From the NCBI RefSeq assembly GCF_028610705.1, contig NZ_JAQQWT010000010.1, positions 48,311 to 112,310 on the forward strand: a DNA stretch of 64,000 nucleotides, given 5' to 3'. Position numbers and translations under genes: made by a program. Of the stretch, positions 7,525 through 15,395 are shown one piece after another. Positions within the stretch are counted from its first letter, which is position 1. Each line of letters opens with the position of its first letter. The stretch is from Halalkalibacter alkalisediminis (GTDB taxonomy: Bacteria; Bacillota; Bacilli; Bacillales; Bacillaceae_D). The notes beneath the pieces are model-generated. The model had not been told where the DNA came from and did not search any database. It was given only the letters and a program-made list of their open reading frames with translations.

Positions 7525-8388
7525 ATGGCCTTTTTCACTAAATCACCTGAAAAACCGTTTGCCAGAAGTGAATATGACGTCTTACGTCAAGTTATCTTAT
7601 GTAAGCCTGAATTTATGACGATTCGTGACGTAATTAACGAAACTCAAAAAAAATTCAAAGATGAAGGCATTCACATTGAATTGGCGATGGCACAACACAA
7701 AAAATTTGTACAAACATTAGAGGATCATGATGTAGATGTCATCATTTTGCCTTCTTTAAAAATGTTCCCTGAACAAGTGTTCACTCGTGACATCGGTTTT
7801 ACATTTGGTCATATCCTTTTTGTTGCTGAAATGGCAAATAAATTGCGCCAAGGTGAAGAAGAGGTATTAAAGGGATGGTTAGAGAAAGAAGATATTTCTT
7901 ATTTTAATTTAAGAGGAGATAAAATTGAGGGTGGCGATGTGATTGTTAATGGCGAAACCATTTATGTCGGCCTCAGTGACCGCACAAACCAACAAGCGAT
8001 TGACCATCTTCAAAGCATTTTACCTCATTATGAAGTGGTAACTGTTCCGTTTACAGAGAAATACTTGCACTTAGATTGTGTATTCAACATTATTTCACCA
8101 ACAGAGGCCCTTTATTACCCAGGTGCCTTCACACAAAAAGAAATCAAAATTTTATCAAGCCGTTTTGAATTAATTGAGGTATCAGAGGAAGAACAATTTA
8201 CTTTAGGAACAAATGTGCTCTCCATAGGAAATAAGAAAATATTTAGTTTACCGGTCAATACGAATGTTAACCAAGAATTAAGAAACCGAGGCTTTGAAGT
8301 CATTGAAGTCGATATTACGGAAATCATAAAATCTGGTGGCTCTTTCAGATGTTGTACTCTTCCCATTTTACGAGACGGTGACAAATAA
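7525..8388 (+). CDS. DDAH-like amidinohydrolase / dimethylarginine dimethylaminohydrolase family
   Basis: 287 residues of the guanidino-group modifying (pentein) superfamily. The catalytic His lies in the segment EKYLHLDCVFN (about residue 180), and the nucleophilic Cys lies in GGSFRCCTLP close to the C-terminus. Substrate-binding acidic residues are seen in TRDIGFTFG and EGGDVIVNG. The family hydrolyses methylated arginines or related guanidines; the B. subtilis relative is YkgA. GGAGG at 7512-7516 fixes the start at ATG 7525 rather than the upstream in-frame ATG 7498. It is monocistronic. The substrate is inferred only from family. Confidence 0.9.
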   Translation: MAFFTKSPEKPFARSEYDVLRQVILCKPEFMTIRDVINETQKKFKDEGIHIELAMAQHKKFVQTLEDHDVDVIILPSLKMFPEQVFTRDIGFTFGHILFVAEMANKLRQGEEEVLKGWLEKEDISYFNLRGDKIEGGDVIVNGETIYVGLSDRTNQQAIDHLQSILPHYEVVTVPFTEKYLHLDCVFNIISPTEALYYPGAFTQKEIKILSSRFELIEVSEEEQFTLGTNVLSIGNKKIFSLPVNTNVNQELRNRGFEVIEVDITEIIKSGGSFRCCTLPILRDGDK

Positions 8389-8393
8389 TAATA

Positions 8394-8417
8394 CAGGTGT
8401 AGTCACTACTACACCTG
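8394..8417 (+). terminator. Hairpin after the DDAH-like gene
   Basis: CAGGTGTAGT and ACTACACCTG form a perfect 10-base stem with a CACT loop, only 6 bases after the stop codon. The tail (CTTGGTTGT) is poor in T, so it may stabilise the 3' end rather than act as a strong terminator. Confidence 0.5.
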
Positions 8418-8479
8418 CTTGGTTGTAACTAAGAAGGGACGCCTATTAACCTTTAATCTTGTTCTAAGGAGCAGAAATT

Positions 8480-9388
8480 TTGAGAAGACGCTACCGAAAC
8501 CTTGATCATATAGAAAATCGTGTTAACCCATTCAAACTCGTTTCTTATTTTTATAATCGGAATAAAGGAAAAGATCTAAAAGAAAGAATTGAAGTTAATC
8601 AAACTAAACGCTCCATCAAAGCTAGTAAGAGAATGCACTATACATGGATTGGTCACTCCACCTTTTTCATTCAGATGAATGGATTAAATATATTAACGGA
8701 TCCTGTTTTCTCAAACAGGATGGGACTGGAAAAACGATTAGTTCCACCTGGTATTTCAGTACATGAACTACCAGATATAGATGCCGTCCTTATCTCACAT
8801 GCTCACTATGATCATTTAGAATTTTCCTCATTGAAAAAATTAACAGGCAATCCATTCTTCTTTGTCCCTATTGGATTAAAAAACATGTTTAAGAAACGAG
8901 GTTATCTCCGTGTTTGGGAAGCGAACTGGTGGGAGCATCTACATTTTAAAGGTTTAGATTTTCATTTCGTTCCAGCTCAGCACTGGAGTAGACGGAGATT
9001 GTTTGATAAAAACAAGGCACATTGGGGCGGTTGGGTTATAAGAGATAGACAAAAAGAAATCGCCCATTACTTCGTAGGTGATTCAGCTTACTTCCGTGGA
9101 TTTGAAGAGATTGGAAAAATGTTTGATATTGATGTAGTCTTCATGCCTATTGGTGATTACGAACCAGATTGGTTATCTGGTCTTACACATATTAGTCCTG
9201 AAAAAGCAGTACAAGCTTTTAAAGACTTAAATGCACAAAGGTTTGTCCCTATGCATTACGGCACTTATCGCCTTTCGATGGATACAGGACCGGAAGCATT
9301 AAGACAATTATATAAGGAATGGGAAAAACAACAGCTTTCTAAGGAGAAGTTAAATGTTCTTAAGATAGGAGAAATGAACACTTACTAG
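8480..9388 (+). CDS. MBL-fold metal-dependent hydrolase (NAPE-PLD-like)
   Basis: 302 residues starting at TTG 8480, 8 bases after AAGGAG. The metallo-beta-lactamase signature is HAHYDH (about residue 109), preceded by WIGHSTFFI and the TDPVFSNR loop. Further metal ligands are likely in GDSAYF (Asp) and MHYGTYRL (His). This architecture matches the bacterial N-acylphosphatidylethanolamine phospholipase D-like/YtnP-UlaG group. Substrate unknown, possibly a phospholipid-derived or cyclic phosphate ester. It follows the DDAH-like gene by 91 bases with a hairpin between, so co-transcription is uncertain. Confidence 0.88.
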   Translation: MRRRYRNLDHIENRVNPFKLVSYFYNRNKGKDLKERIEVNQTKRSIKASKRMHYTWIGHSTFFIQMNGLNILTDPVFSNRMGLEKRLVPPGISVHELPDIDAVLISHAHYDHLEFSSLKKLTGNPFFFVPIGLKNMFKKRGYLRVWEANWWEHLHFKGLDFHFVPAQHWSRRRLFDKNKAHWGGWVIRDRQKEIAHYFVGDSAYFRGFEEIGKMFDIDVVFMPIGDYEPDWLSGLTHISPEKAVQAFKDLNAQRFVPMHYGTYRLSMDTGPEALRQLYKEWEKQQLSKEKLNVLKIGEMNTY

Positions 9389-9808
9389 TAGCTAGAATGC
9401 TTGGATTTAAATTCTCTCCAAAAAGATAGACAGTTTATTTTAATAAAACCTCTTTGTCCAGTAATCAATATATGATATACCAAAATAAAAAGGAGAAGTT
9501 GATTGCTCAACTTCTCCTTTTTATATTAAATTTTCTGCCTTTTAACCCCACCACTATGACTATAAAAATAAATTCGAATCAATCGAGAATGTAAGGTTTT
9601 CGCGCTCACGTTTTAATGCTAACTAATAATCATTTGTTAAGACTGAAAATGATTTACCTGTTGGCTTCCATAAATAAAACGATAAAGACCCAGCATACTA
9701 TAGCAAATCTTTTCTTGTATTCCTTTTTTATTGATGACATTCAGCCTAGAAATATTTATACATATCTTGCATAGAATATATAGGTTACCTAAAGAAGGGA
9801 GAGGCAAG
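9389..9808. other. Intergenic stretch
   Basis: Apart from the terminator at 9487-9522 nothing coding was seen. The last 120 bases are AT-rich and presumably hold the promoter of the gene at 9809. Confidence 0.5.
9487..9522 (+). terminator. Strong rho-independent terminator
   Basis: A 16-base perfect stem (AAAAAGGAGAAGTTGA at 9487-9502 with its complement at 9507-9522) ends in TTTTTATATT. It terminates the MBL hydrolase transcript, about 100 bases after its stop. Confidence 0.9.
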
Positions 9809-9982
9809 ATGGATTTAACGGAAAAACAATTCTCACGATTAAGTCGAAAATCACTTTATACTCTAGAAAAATTACAGCAACAATATACACAAGAATTTGG
9901 AGAATTTATTACAAAGGAAGAGTTAATGGCACTAATCGTTCGATATTCCCGTGAAAAAATGACTAATAATGAAAAAAATTGA
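9809..9982 (+). CDS. Small hypothetical protein
   Basis: 57 residues, highly charged and probably all helical (LEKLQQQYTQEFG...KEELMALIVRYSREK). The AAGGGAGAGG site directly before ATG 9809 is decisive for this start; a longer in-frame ORF from 9731 has no ribosome binding site. No family recognised. It is followed at once by a terminator. Confidence 0.6.
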   Translation: MDLTEKQFSRLSRKSLYTLEKLQQQYTQEFGEFITKEELMALIVRYSREKMTNNEKN

Positions 9983-9984
9983 CC

Positions 9985-10034
9985 AAAAAAGGCTATTGAA
10001 AAGTCGTTTAACACCTTTTCAGTAGCCTTTTTTC
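9985..10034 (+). terminator. Rho-independent terminator
   Basis: AAAAAAGGCTATTGAAAAG pairs with CTTTTCAGTAGCCTTTTTT with one mismatch and ends in six Ts. The stem core AGGCTA(C/T)TGAA is shared with the terminator at 6780-6816. Confidence 0.85.
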
Positions 10035-10074
10035 TTGGTCCACTTGCCTTTTACGTAATAGTCTTCATTGATTT

Positions 10075-10947
10075 TTATTGGAATTCAATGTATTCAAATA
10101 AAAATGATTCGCCATTCCTATAAAAGCGTGGATCAAAAATCCCCAACTTTTGATCCGTTTCCACCACCACAACAAAAGGAGACCATTGTTTTAAAACTTC
10201 CGCTTTTGGATTTTCTTGAAAAAGTAATTCTAAATCCGCATCCTCATGAGAGTAAAGGGTCTCTCTTGAGTCTTTTCCCCGCCATATCGTTGCATCATAA
10301 ATCGTAACCGTTTCATTCTCTTTCCCTATTAATGAAAATTGGCCTGGCGCAAATCCAGCAGAAAGGGCAACCTCCTGATATTGACCTTTAGCTTCATTGA
10401 GTAAAAGATACCCTTGGATACTTTGGAGACTGACATGAAAAACAATAACAAGCCAAACGATTTTCCAGATTCGATGCCTTGGAAAATTTTTTTTCATTCG
10501 TATGACTAAAAACCCGGCAAACATGACAAACCAGATAAAGAAATCCACAATCGATATAACGCCAAAGCTAACTCTAATGTCAGAAAAAGGTTCGAATGCC
10601 CCTGTCCCCCACGCATTTAACGAATCCGATGCATTATGTATGAACACATTTAATAGCGCTAAATAATAAATCATCCGGTCTTTGCGCTTCCAGATTAGAT
10701 AAGAGACTACATAAATAAGCAAAGCCCATATAGGAGCTAAAAAGAAAGAATGAGTTAAGCCCCTATGCCACATCTGCTCCATAATTCTTCCCGTTTCTGT
10801 GACACTTGCTACTACATCTATATCTGGAATTTGACTTGCTGCAATCGCTGAGAATAACAAAGCTTTTTTCGTTTGACGATCCATTTCACCTTTGTTCACT
10901 GCTCCATATGATGTTAGCCCAAAAAGAGCGTGAGTAATTGTATCCAT
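10075..10947 (-). CDS. Membrane-bound metal-dependent hydrolase (YdjM/LexA-type family)
   Basis: 290 residues. The N-terminus has the hallmark pattern of this family: ITHALFG (His/Asp ligand region), IPDID (about residue 40) and HRGLTHS (about residue 64). Four to five membrane helices follow between residues 70 and 180, and the C-terminal 100 residues form an extracytoplasmic domain. The family was annotated as inner-membrane metal-dependent hydrolases; the true substrate is not established. The ATG at 10947 is preferred over 10953 for spacing from AAGG. Confidence 0.85.
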   Translation of the reverse strand: MDTITHALFGLTSYGAVNKGEMDRQTKKALLFSAIAASQIPDIDVVASVTETGRIMEQMWHRGLTHSFFLAPIWALLIYVVSYLIWKRKDRMIYYLALLNVFIHNASDSLNAWGTGAFEPFSDIRVSFGVISIVDFFIWFVMFAGFLVIRMKKNFPRHRIWKIVWLVIVFHVSLQSIQGYLLLNEAKGQYQEVALSAGFAPGQFSLIGKENETVTIYDATIWRGKDSRETLYSHEDADLELLFQENPKAEVLKQWSPFVVVVETDQKLGIFDPRFYRNGESFLFEYIEFQ

Positions 10948-11151
10948 ATCCATCTACCTTATCCATTATTTGATTCCCGTAATTTTGCTTTTACCTAAGC
11001 GCGTATGAACCTTTAGAATAGAGAAGCTTTTTAAAATAATCCTTACTACTTATCATATCTCTCCTACCCTTATTTTCCAAATGAAGGGCTCTAACTTCTT
11101 ACATAAACGAATGTCTTTCATCGAACAATAATGTAAGAATGAGGAGTGATT

Positions 11152-12525
11152 ATGATGAAAACAAAAGCTGGTGAACAATCAGAAAAAAAGTTGCGATGGT
11201 GGGAATTATCCTTATTAGGCGTAGCTGGGACGATCGGAACAGGTTTTTTTCTCGGTTCAAGTATTGCTATTGATATGGCCGGTCCCTCTGTTCTTTTAGC
11301 TTTTGCATTAGCCGCAGTTGGGACTTATTTCGTTTTTGAAGCATTGGCAAAAATGACAATAGCAGATCCTCAAAAAGGCTCTTTCCGATCATATGCTAAA
11401 AACGCTTATGGGCGCTGGGCTGGTTTTAGTAGCGGTTGGGTTTATTGGCTTTCTGAAATGCTCATTATGGGTAGTCAAATGACGGCTCTATCGATCTTTA
11501 CTCGGTTTTGGTTCCCAAACATTCCGTTGTGGGTATTTGCGTGCGTATACGCCGCTCTGGGCATCCTTGTTATACTAGTTGGAACTAAGAGCTTTGACCG
11601 AGTAGAAAACCTTCTAGCAGTACTTAAAATTGCTGCTATTTTAATGTTTATCATTTTAGCTGCACTTGCTTTATTTGGTATATTGGGCGAAGGAACAGCT
11701 AATGTTACGACTCCTCGAACATATGGATCCATTTTTCCAAATGGGATAACTGGCTTATTACCTGCTTTCATATATGGGTTCTATGGATTTGCCGGAATTG
11801 AAATAATGGGGTTACTCGCCGTAAGACTAAAAAATATGAAAGACGCTCCCAAATCAGGGAAAGTCATGCTTTTTGTCTTAGCTATTATTTATATTGCTTC
11901 CGTGGGACTAGCCTTACTCATGGTATCATGGAATGATTTCACAATTGAGCAAAGTCCGTTTGTTACAGCACTTAATGCGTTCAACATTCCGTATGTAAAT
12001 CACTTTTTCAATGGAGTATTCATCATAGCCGGTTTTTCAACAATGGTCGCTTCATTATTTGCGGTTATTCGTATACTTGTCACACTGGCTGAAGACCATG
12101 ATGCGCCGACTGTGTTTTCTAAGAGAGTAGGTAAAAGCATTGCTCTACCTGCTATTGGGTTAACAGCCGCAGGAATGGTGGTATCCATTATTTTGGCTAT
12201 TGTCATCCCTGGACGACTGTATGAATATGTCACAACCGCAGCAGGAATTATGTTGTTATACAACTGGTTATTTATACTCGGGTCATTTGGTCGCTTACTT
12301 GATCTGACAACAAAAGATAAGATCAAACAGATGTTAGGTTTCATTTTAGTACTTCTAGGTGTCATAGGAACAGTATTCCACACAACGAGCCGACCAGGTT
12401 TTTTTATCAGCTTAGCTTTTATCGTTGTTGTTGCCATCGTAACACTAATCATGCGTCATTTTTGGAAAAAATCTCAAGATGATCAGCCACCTGACCAACC
12501 ATCTTTATTTTCTAAAGTAAAATAA
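11152..12525 (+). CDS. Amino acid permease, APC superfamily
   Basis: 457 residues with about 12 membrane helices. It has the helix-1 signature GVAGTIGTGFFLGSS that forms the substrate site in APC amino acid/cation symporters. GAGGAG lies 5 bases before ATG 11152, with an alternative ATG at 11155. The substrate is unknown; the family includes GABA, proline and aromatic amino acid carriers. The 3' end overlaps the convergent LysE-type gene by 14 bases, with no room for a terminator between. Confidence 0.93.
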   Translation: MMKTKAGEQSEKKLRWWELSLLGVAGTIGTGFFLGSSIAIDMAGPSVLLAFALAAVGTYFVFEALAKMTIADPQKGSFRSYAKNAYGRWAGFSSGWVYWLSEMLIMGSQMTALSIFTRFWFPNIPLWVFACVYAALGILVILVGTKSFDRVENLLAVLKIAAILMFIILAALALFGILGEGTANVTTPRTYGSIFPNGITGLLPAFIYGFYGFAGIEIMGLLAVRLKNMKDAPKSGKVMLFVLAIIYIASVGLALLMVSWNDFTIEQSPFVTALNAFNIPYVNHFFNGVFIIAGFSTMVASLFAVIRILVTLAEDHDAPTVFSKRVGKSIALPAIGLTAAGMVVSIILAIVIPGRLYEYVTTAAGIMLLYNWLFILGSFGRLLDLTTKDKIKQMLGFILVLLGVIGTVFHTTSRPGFFISLAFIVVVAIVTLIMRHFWKKSQDDQPPDQPSLFSKVK

Positions 12526-13138
12526 GTAATGCTTGAATTCCAAAATAAACACCGAAGCCAATTAGAGAGAAGCCAGAAACAATTGAAATGACGGTTAAAA
12601 GACGATCGGTTAAAAACTTTCGTAATGTACTCGCTAGTGCAGCCATCGTAATGTCCCATACAGTTATCCCTATAAAAATGGCTGCACAATAAATGATTAA
12701 CTGACTTGTTCCATATGTAGTAACGGTTTTTGCCAAAATCGATCCGAAAATGCCTAACCAAAAAAGAATCGTTAATGGATTAAATAAAGACATAAAGAAA
12801 CCTGAAAAGAATGATTTCATTTTAGAATCATGAGAACTCCTAAGATTCTCTGTAGAAATTCGACCAGCGCCAGAAATACTTTCTATCCCCGTATATACCA
12901 AAACGAAAAAACCAAAGATCCACAAAAAGGTTTGAATGATTGGTACTTCAATAAATTGAACGACCCCTATGAAGACTAAGAGCATATAAATTCCATCTGC
13001 AACCGTTGCCCCGAGCCCTACTAGCCAGGCATGAAAAAAACCACTTTTAATTCCCCTATCAAGCTGTGCTGCATTAACAGGTCCAATAGGAGCTGCTAAA
13101 CTCAAGCCTAGGAATATATATCCTAAAAACGCACTCAT
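12512..13138 (-). CDS. LysE/RhtB-family amino acid exporter
   Basis: 208 residues with six predicted membrane helices, the family standard. The helix-1 signature APIGPVNAAQLDRGIKSG is diagnostic. The ATG at 13138 with GGAGG upstream is chosen over the longer ORF from 13180. The family exports basic or small neutral amino acids and homoserine lactones. Its 3' end overlaps that of the convergent permease gene, so importer and exporter end in the same DNA; a functional link is speculation. Confidence 0.92.
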   Translation of the reverse strand: MSAFLGYIFLGLSLAAPIGPVNAAQLDRGIKSGFFHAWLVGLGATVADGIYMLLVFIGVVQFIEVPIIQTFLWIFGFFVLVYTGIESISGAGRISTENLRSSHDSKMKSFFSGFFMSLFNPLTILFWLGIFGSILAKTVTTYGTSQLIIYCAAIFIGITVWDITMAALASTLRKFLTDRLLTVISIVSGFSLIGFGVYFGIQALLILL

Positions 13139-13243
13139 ATAACCATCCTCCAAATAAAAGTAAGTAAATCGGACAACCAACCTGCTTGTACAGTCTATGA
13201 AGGATGGTAAGCTCTTACGACAGAAAATTCCATATAAAAACTC

Positions 13244-13278
13244 AAAAAGCTGACTCCAGTATAGGAGTCAGCTTTTTT
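13244..13278. terminator. Bidirectional terminator
   Basis: AAAAAGCTGACTCC and GGAGTCAGCTTTTTT form a perfect stem with a six-base loop. It lies just downstream of the yjcZ-like gene on the minus strand and also carries a T run on the plus strand. Confidence 0.9.
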
Positions 13279-13289
13279 CCACTTATATT

Positions 13290-13397
13290 TTAGTATCCGT
13301 ATCCACCTGACCAGCTAGCACCGATAATTACTAGTAAAATAAATAGAACTACTAGTAAAGCAAAGCCGCCACCGTATCCTGTTGTTCCATGTGTCAT
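13290..13397 (-). CDS. YjcZ-family sporulation miniprotein
   Basis: 35 residues. A Gly/Tyr-rich start (TGYGGGFALL) is followed by one hydrophobic helix (LLVVLFILLVIIGASW) and the ending GGYGY. This is the typical YjcZ/sporulation-protein layout found in many copies in Bacillaceae and associated with sporulation. AAGGAG precedes ATG 13397, and a terminator follows within 12 bases. The exact function is unknown. Confidence 0.92.
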   Translation of the reverse strand: MTHGTTGYGGGFALLVVLFILLVIIGASWSGGYGY

Positions 13398-13597
13398 GAA
13401 AAATCATCTCCTTTTGTTTTCTGTTGATCTTACATTTTTATCCTATGTCTTTTTTAAAAATTCGTTTGGGCTCTTAGCGTTTTTCTCAAAAAAATTTCTG
13501 CACTCAGACTAGCCCTAACATAAATAAATGTTCAGTAAATATAATGAAATAAGGACAAGTGTAAACGGACATGGATAAAATAATTTTAGGAGCTAAA

Positions 13598-14221
13598 ATG
13601 ACAAATTCCATTAGAACCTACATCTTAATTACTTGTGGCGGATTAATCCAAGGAATGGGGATGTCTCTTTTTTTATTCCCTCATTCTATTCCTTCTGGTG
13701 GCGCTGGAGGCTTAGCTGTTTTGCTGAACTACTGGGTGAATATCCCGTTAAGTTTTGCTCTTTGGATTGTAAACTTCTCATTATTAGTTGCGGCCATCAA
13801 TTGGTTAGGTAATGCCAGTGCAATTGGAACGATGTATGGGATTACCATCACGTCTTTAAGTGTTCATTTATTTAATTTTTCGTTGTACAGGCCATATGAC
13901 AGTGTATGGATTGACTTGTTAATCGGTTCTATTCTATTAGGAATCGGCGTTGGGATCTTGCTTAGTCAAGGAGTCTCAAACGGTGGAATGGGTGTTCTTG
14001 CTCTCATTATTTCCAAGGTGAAAGATATCTCTCCAGGAAAACCCCTTTTTCTTTTAAATGGTTCCATTTTCATCTTTACTGCATCCATTATTGCTTGGCC
14101 CATCGTTATCCAAGCTTTATTATCGCAGTGGATATCAACTCGAATGGTTGATCTCATCTTCCAACTAAAAGCGCAAGTTATTGATACTCCGCTACTTGCT
14201 TTGCGAAGAAGAAAAAAGTAA
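13598..14221 (+). CDS. YitT-family membrane protein, short form
   Basis: 207 residues with about five membrane helices and the family motif IPSGGAGGLAVLLNY early in the protein. Most YitT proteins carry an extra C-terminal DUF2179 domain and run to about 280 residues. Here the protein ends in a basic tail (LALRRRKK) after the membrane part, so this is a short form or a natural truncation. An AGGAG site 5 bases before ATG 13598 selects this start over 13571. Function unknown. Confidence 0.82.
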   Translation: MTNSIRTYILITCGGLIQGMGMSLFLFPHSIPSGGAGGLAVLLNYWVNIPLSFALWIVNFSLLVAAINWLGNASAIGTMYGITITSLSVHLFNFSLYRPYDSVWIDLLIGSILLGIGVGILLSQGVSNGGMGVLALIISKVKDISPGKPLFLLNGSIFIFTASIIAWPIVIQALLSQWISTRMVDLIFQLKAQVIDTPLLALRRRKK

Positions 14222-14305
14222 TTCCCTTTTTAAGTAGACAACATTTTATTTAACCTCTGCTTGCATATTCTTCATAGTACGACATATTAGAGGGGTTGGG
14301 GTAAG

Positions 14306-15271
14306 ATGATAAAAAAGTGGATGGTCTTTTTTCTTTGTTTTAGCTTTGTATCTTTAGTGAGTTGCTCGAATGAACCTTCTTCAGATGATTTTCCGGATAA
14401 GAGTATTCAACTTATTGTTGCGTTTTCCCCAGGAGCTGCTACAGACACACAAGCCAGAATCATCTCTAAATATGCAAATGACTATCTAGGACAAGAGCTA
14501 GTCATTGTCAACAAGCCAGGAGGCGGTGGTCAAGTAGGGTGGAATTCTTTTTCAACCGTTGAGCCTAATGGATATACGCTCGCGGCTTATAATCTCCCCC
14601 ATATTATTACTCAACCCTTAGTTGGCCAGACGAGTTTTGAAGTTGATACATTTGAACCCCTTGTTAACTGGGGGGGAGATCCAACTGTTTTTGCGGTCCG
14701 GAGTGATAGTGAGATCCAATCACTTGAGGATTTAATTGCTCAGGCAAAAAAATCACCTGGCAGCATAACCGTAGGGAATGCAGGTTTGTATGTAGGACAG
14801 CATTTAGCAACGCTCTTATTAGAAGATGCAGCCGATATTGATTTGGAAGATGTACCGTTCCAAGGAGCTGCAGATGCCATTGCTTCTCTTCTTGGAGGTC
14901 ATACCGATGTCGTTGCAGGAAATTTATCCGATATTTATCGCCTAGGCTCCGATGTTTTACCATTAGCAATTGCGACGGAGGAACGTCACTCTTTTTCCCC
15001 AGACATTCCTACATTCGTTGAACTTGGTTATCCAGAAGTGATCATGAGTACAGATCGGGGAATTGCTGCAAGGAAAGATACACCACCTGAAATCATTGAT
15101 AAATTAGAAAAAGCGTTTATGCAAATACTAGAGGATGAAGATTTTTTAGCAGAAATGGAGCAAGCTGGGGCTGATATGCTCATTTTAAATCGTGCAGAAG
15201 TAATTGCCGATATGGAGTTAAGAACAGGTACGTATCAAGAATTGTTAAAGAACATTGGTGTAATTGACTAA
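14306..15271 (+). CDS. tctC: Tripartite tricarboxylate transporter substrate-binding lipoprotein (TctC/Bug family)
   Basis: 321 residues. The N-terminus is a lipoprotein signal peptide with lipobox LVSC (Cys at about residue 20). The Bug-type binding fold follows: IQLIVAFSPGAATDTQARI loop, NKPGGGGQVGW, a GNAG segment near residue 158 and the late STDRGIAARKDTPPEI stretch. It captures a carboxylate outside the membrane for a TctA/TctB permease. The permease gene lies immediately downstream but on the opposite strand, so the two are transcribed separately and convergently. The ligand is not predictable. Confidence 0.93.
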   Translation: MIKKWMVFFLCFSFVSLVSCSNEPSSDDFPDKSIQLIVAFSPGAATDTQARIISKYANDYLGQELVIVNKPGGGGQVGWNSFSTVEPNGYTLAAYNLPHIITQPLVGQTSFEVDTFEPLVNWGGDPTVFAVRSDSEIQSLEDLIAQAKKSPGSITVGNAGLYVGQHLATLLLEDAADIDLEDVPFQGAADAIASLLGGHTDVVAGNLSDIYRLGSDVLPLAIATEERHSFSPDIPTFVELGYPEVIMSTDRGIAARKDTPPEIIDKLEKAFMQILEDEDFLAEMEQAGADMLILNRAEVIADMELRTGTYQELLKNIGVID

Positions 15272-15280
15272 AGGAACAAC

Positions 15281-15372
15281 ACTTCTAAACTGCCGAGGAA
15301 TTGGGCAGTTTAGAAGTTTAAGCATATAGAGGGAGGGTCAAAAGAAGCACATTCCTAGAATGTGCTTCTTTC
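15281..15372. terminator. Two hairpins between convergent tctC and tctA
   Basis: A 14-base perfect stem (ACTTCTAAACTGCC at 15281-15294 with 15304-15317) follows tctC. A second perfect 13-base stem (AAGAAGCACATTC at 15342-15354 with 15358-15370, loop CTA) sits before the tctA stop. The second is symmetrical enough to terminate from both sides. Confidence 0.75.
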
Positions 15373-15395
15373 AGAATTTCAACTGGATCCATCAA

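Noticed and set aside
10068..10307. Plus-strand ORF of 79 codons
   Set aside because: It is a shadow of the membrane-bound hydrolase gene on the minus strand and lacks a ribosome binding site.
12483..12761. Minus-strand ORF of 92 codons in a second frame
   Set aside because: Shadow of the LysE-type gene, which has the family signature in the other frame.
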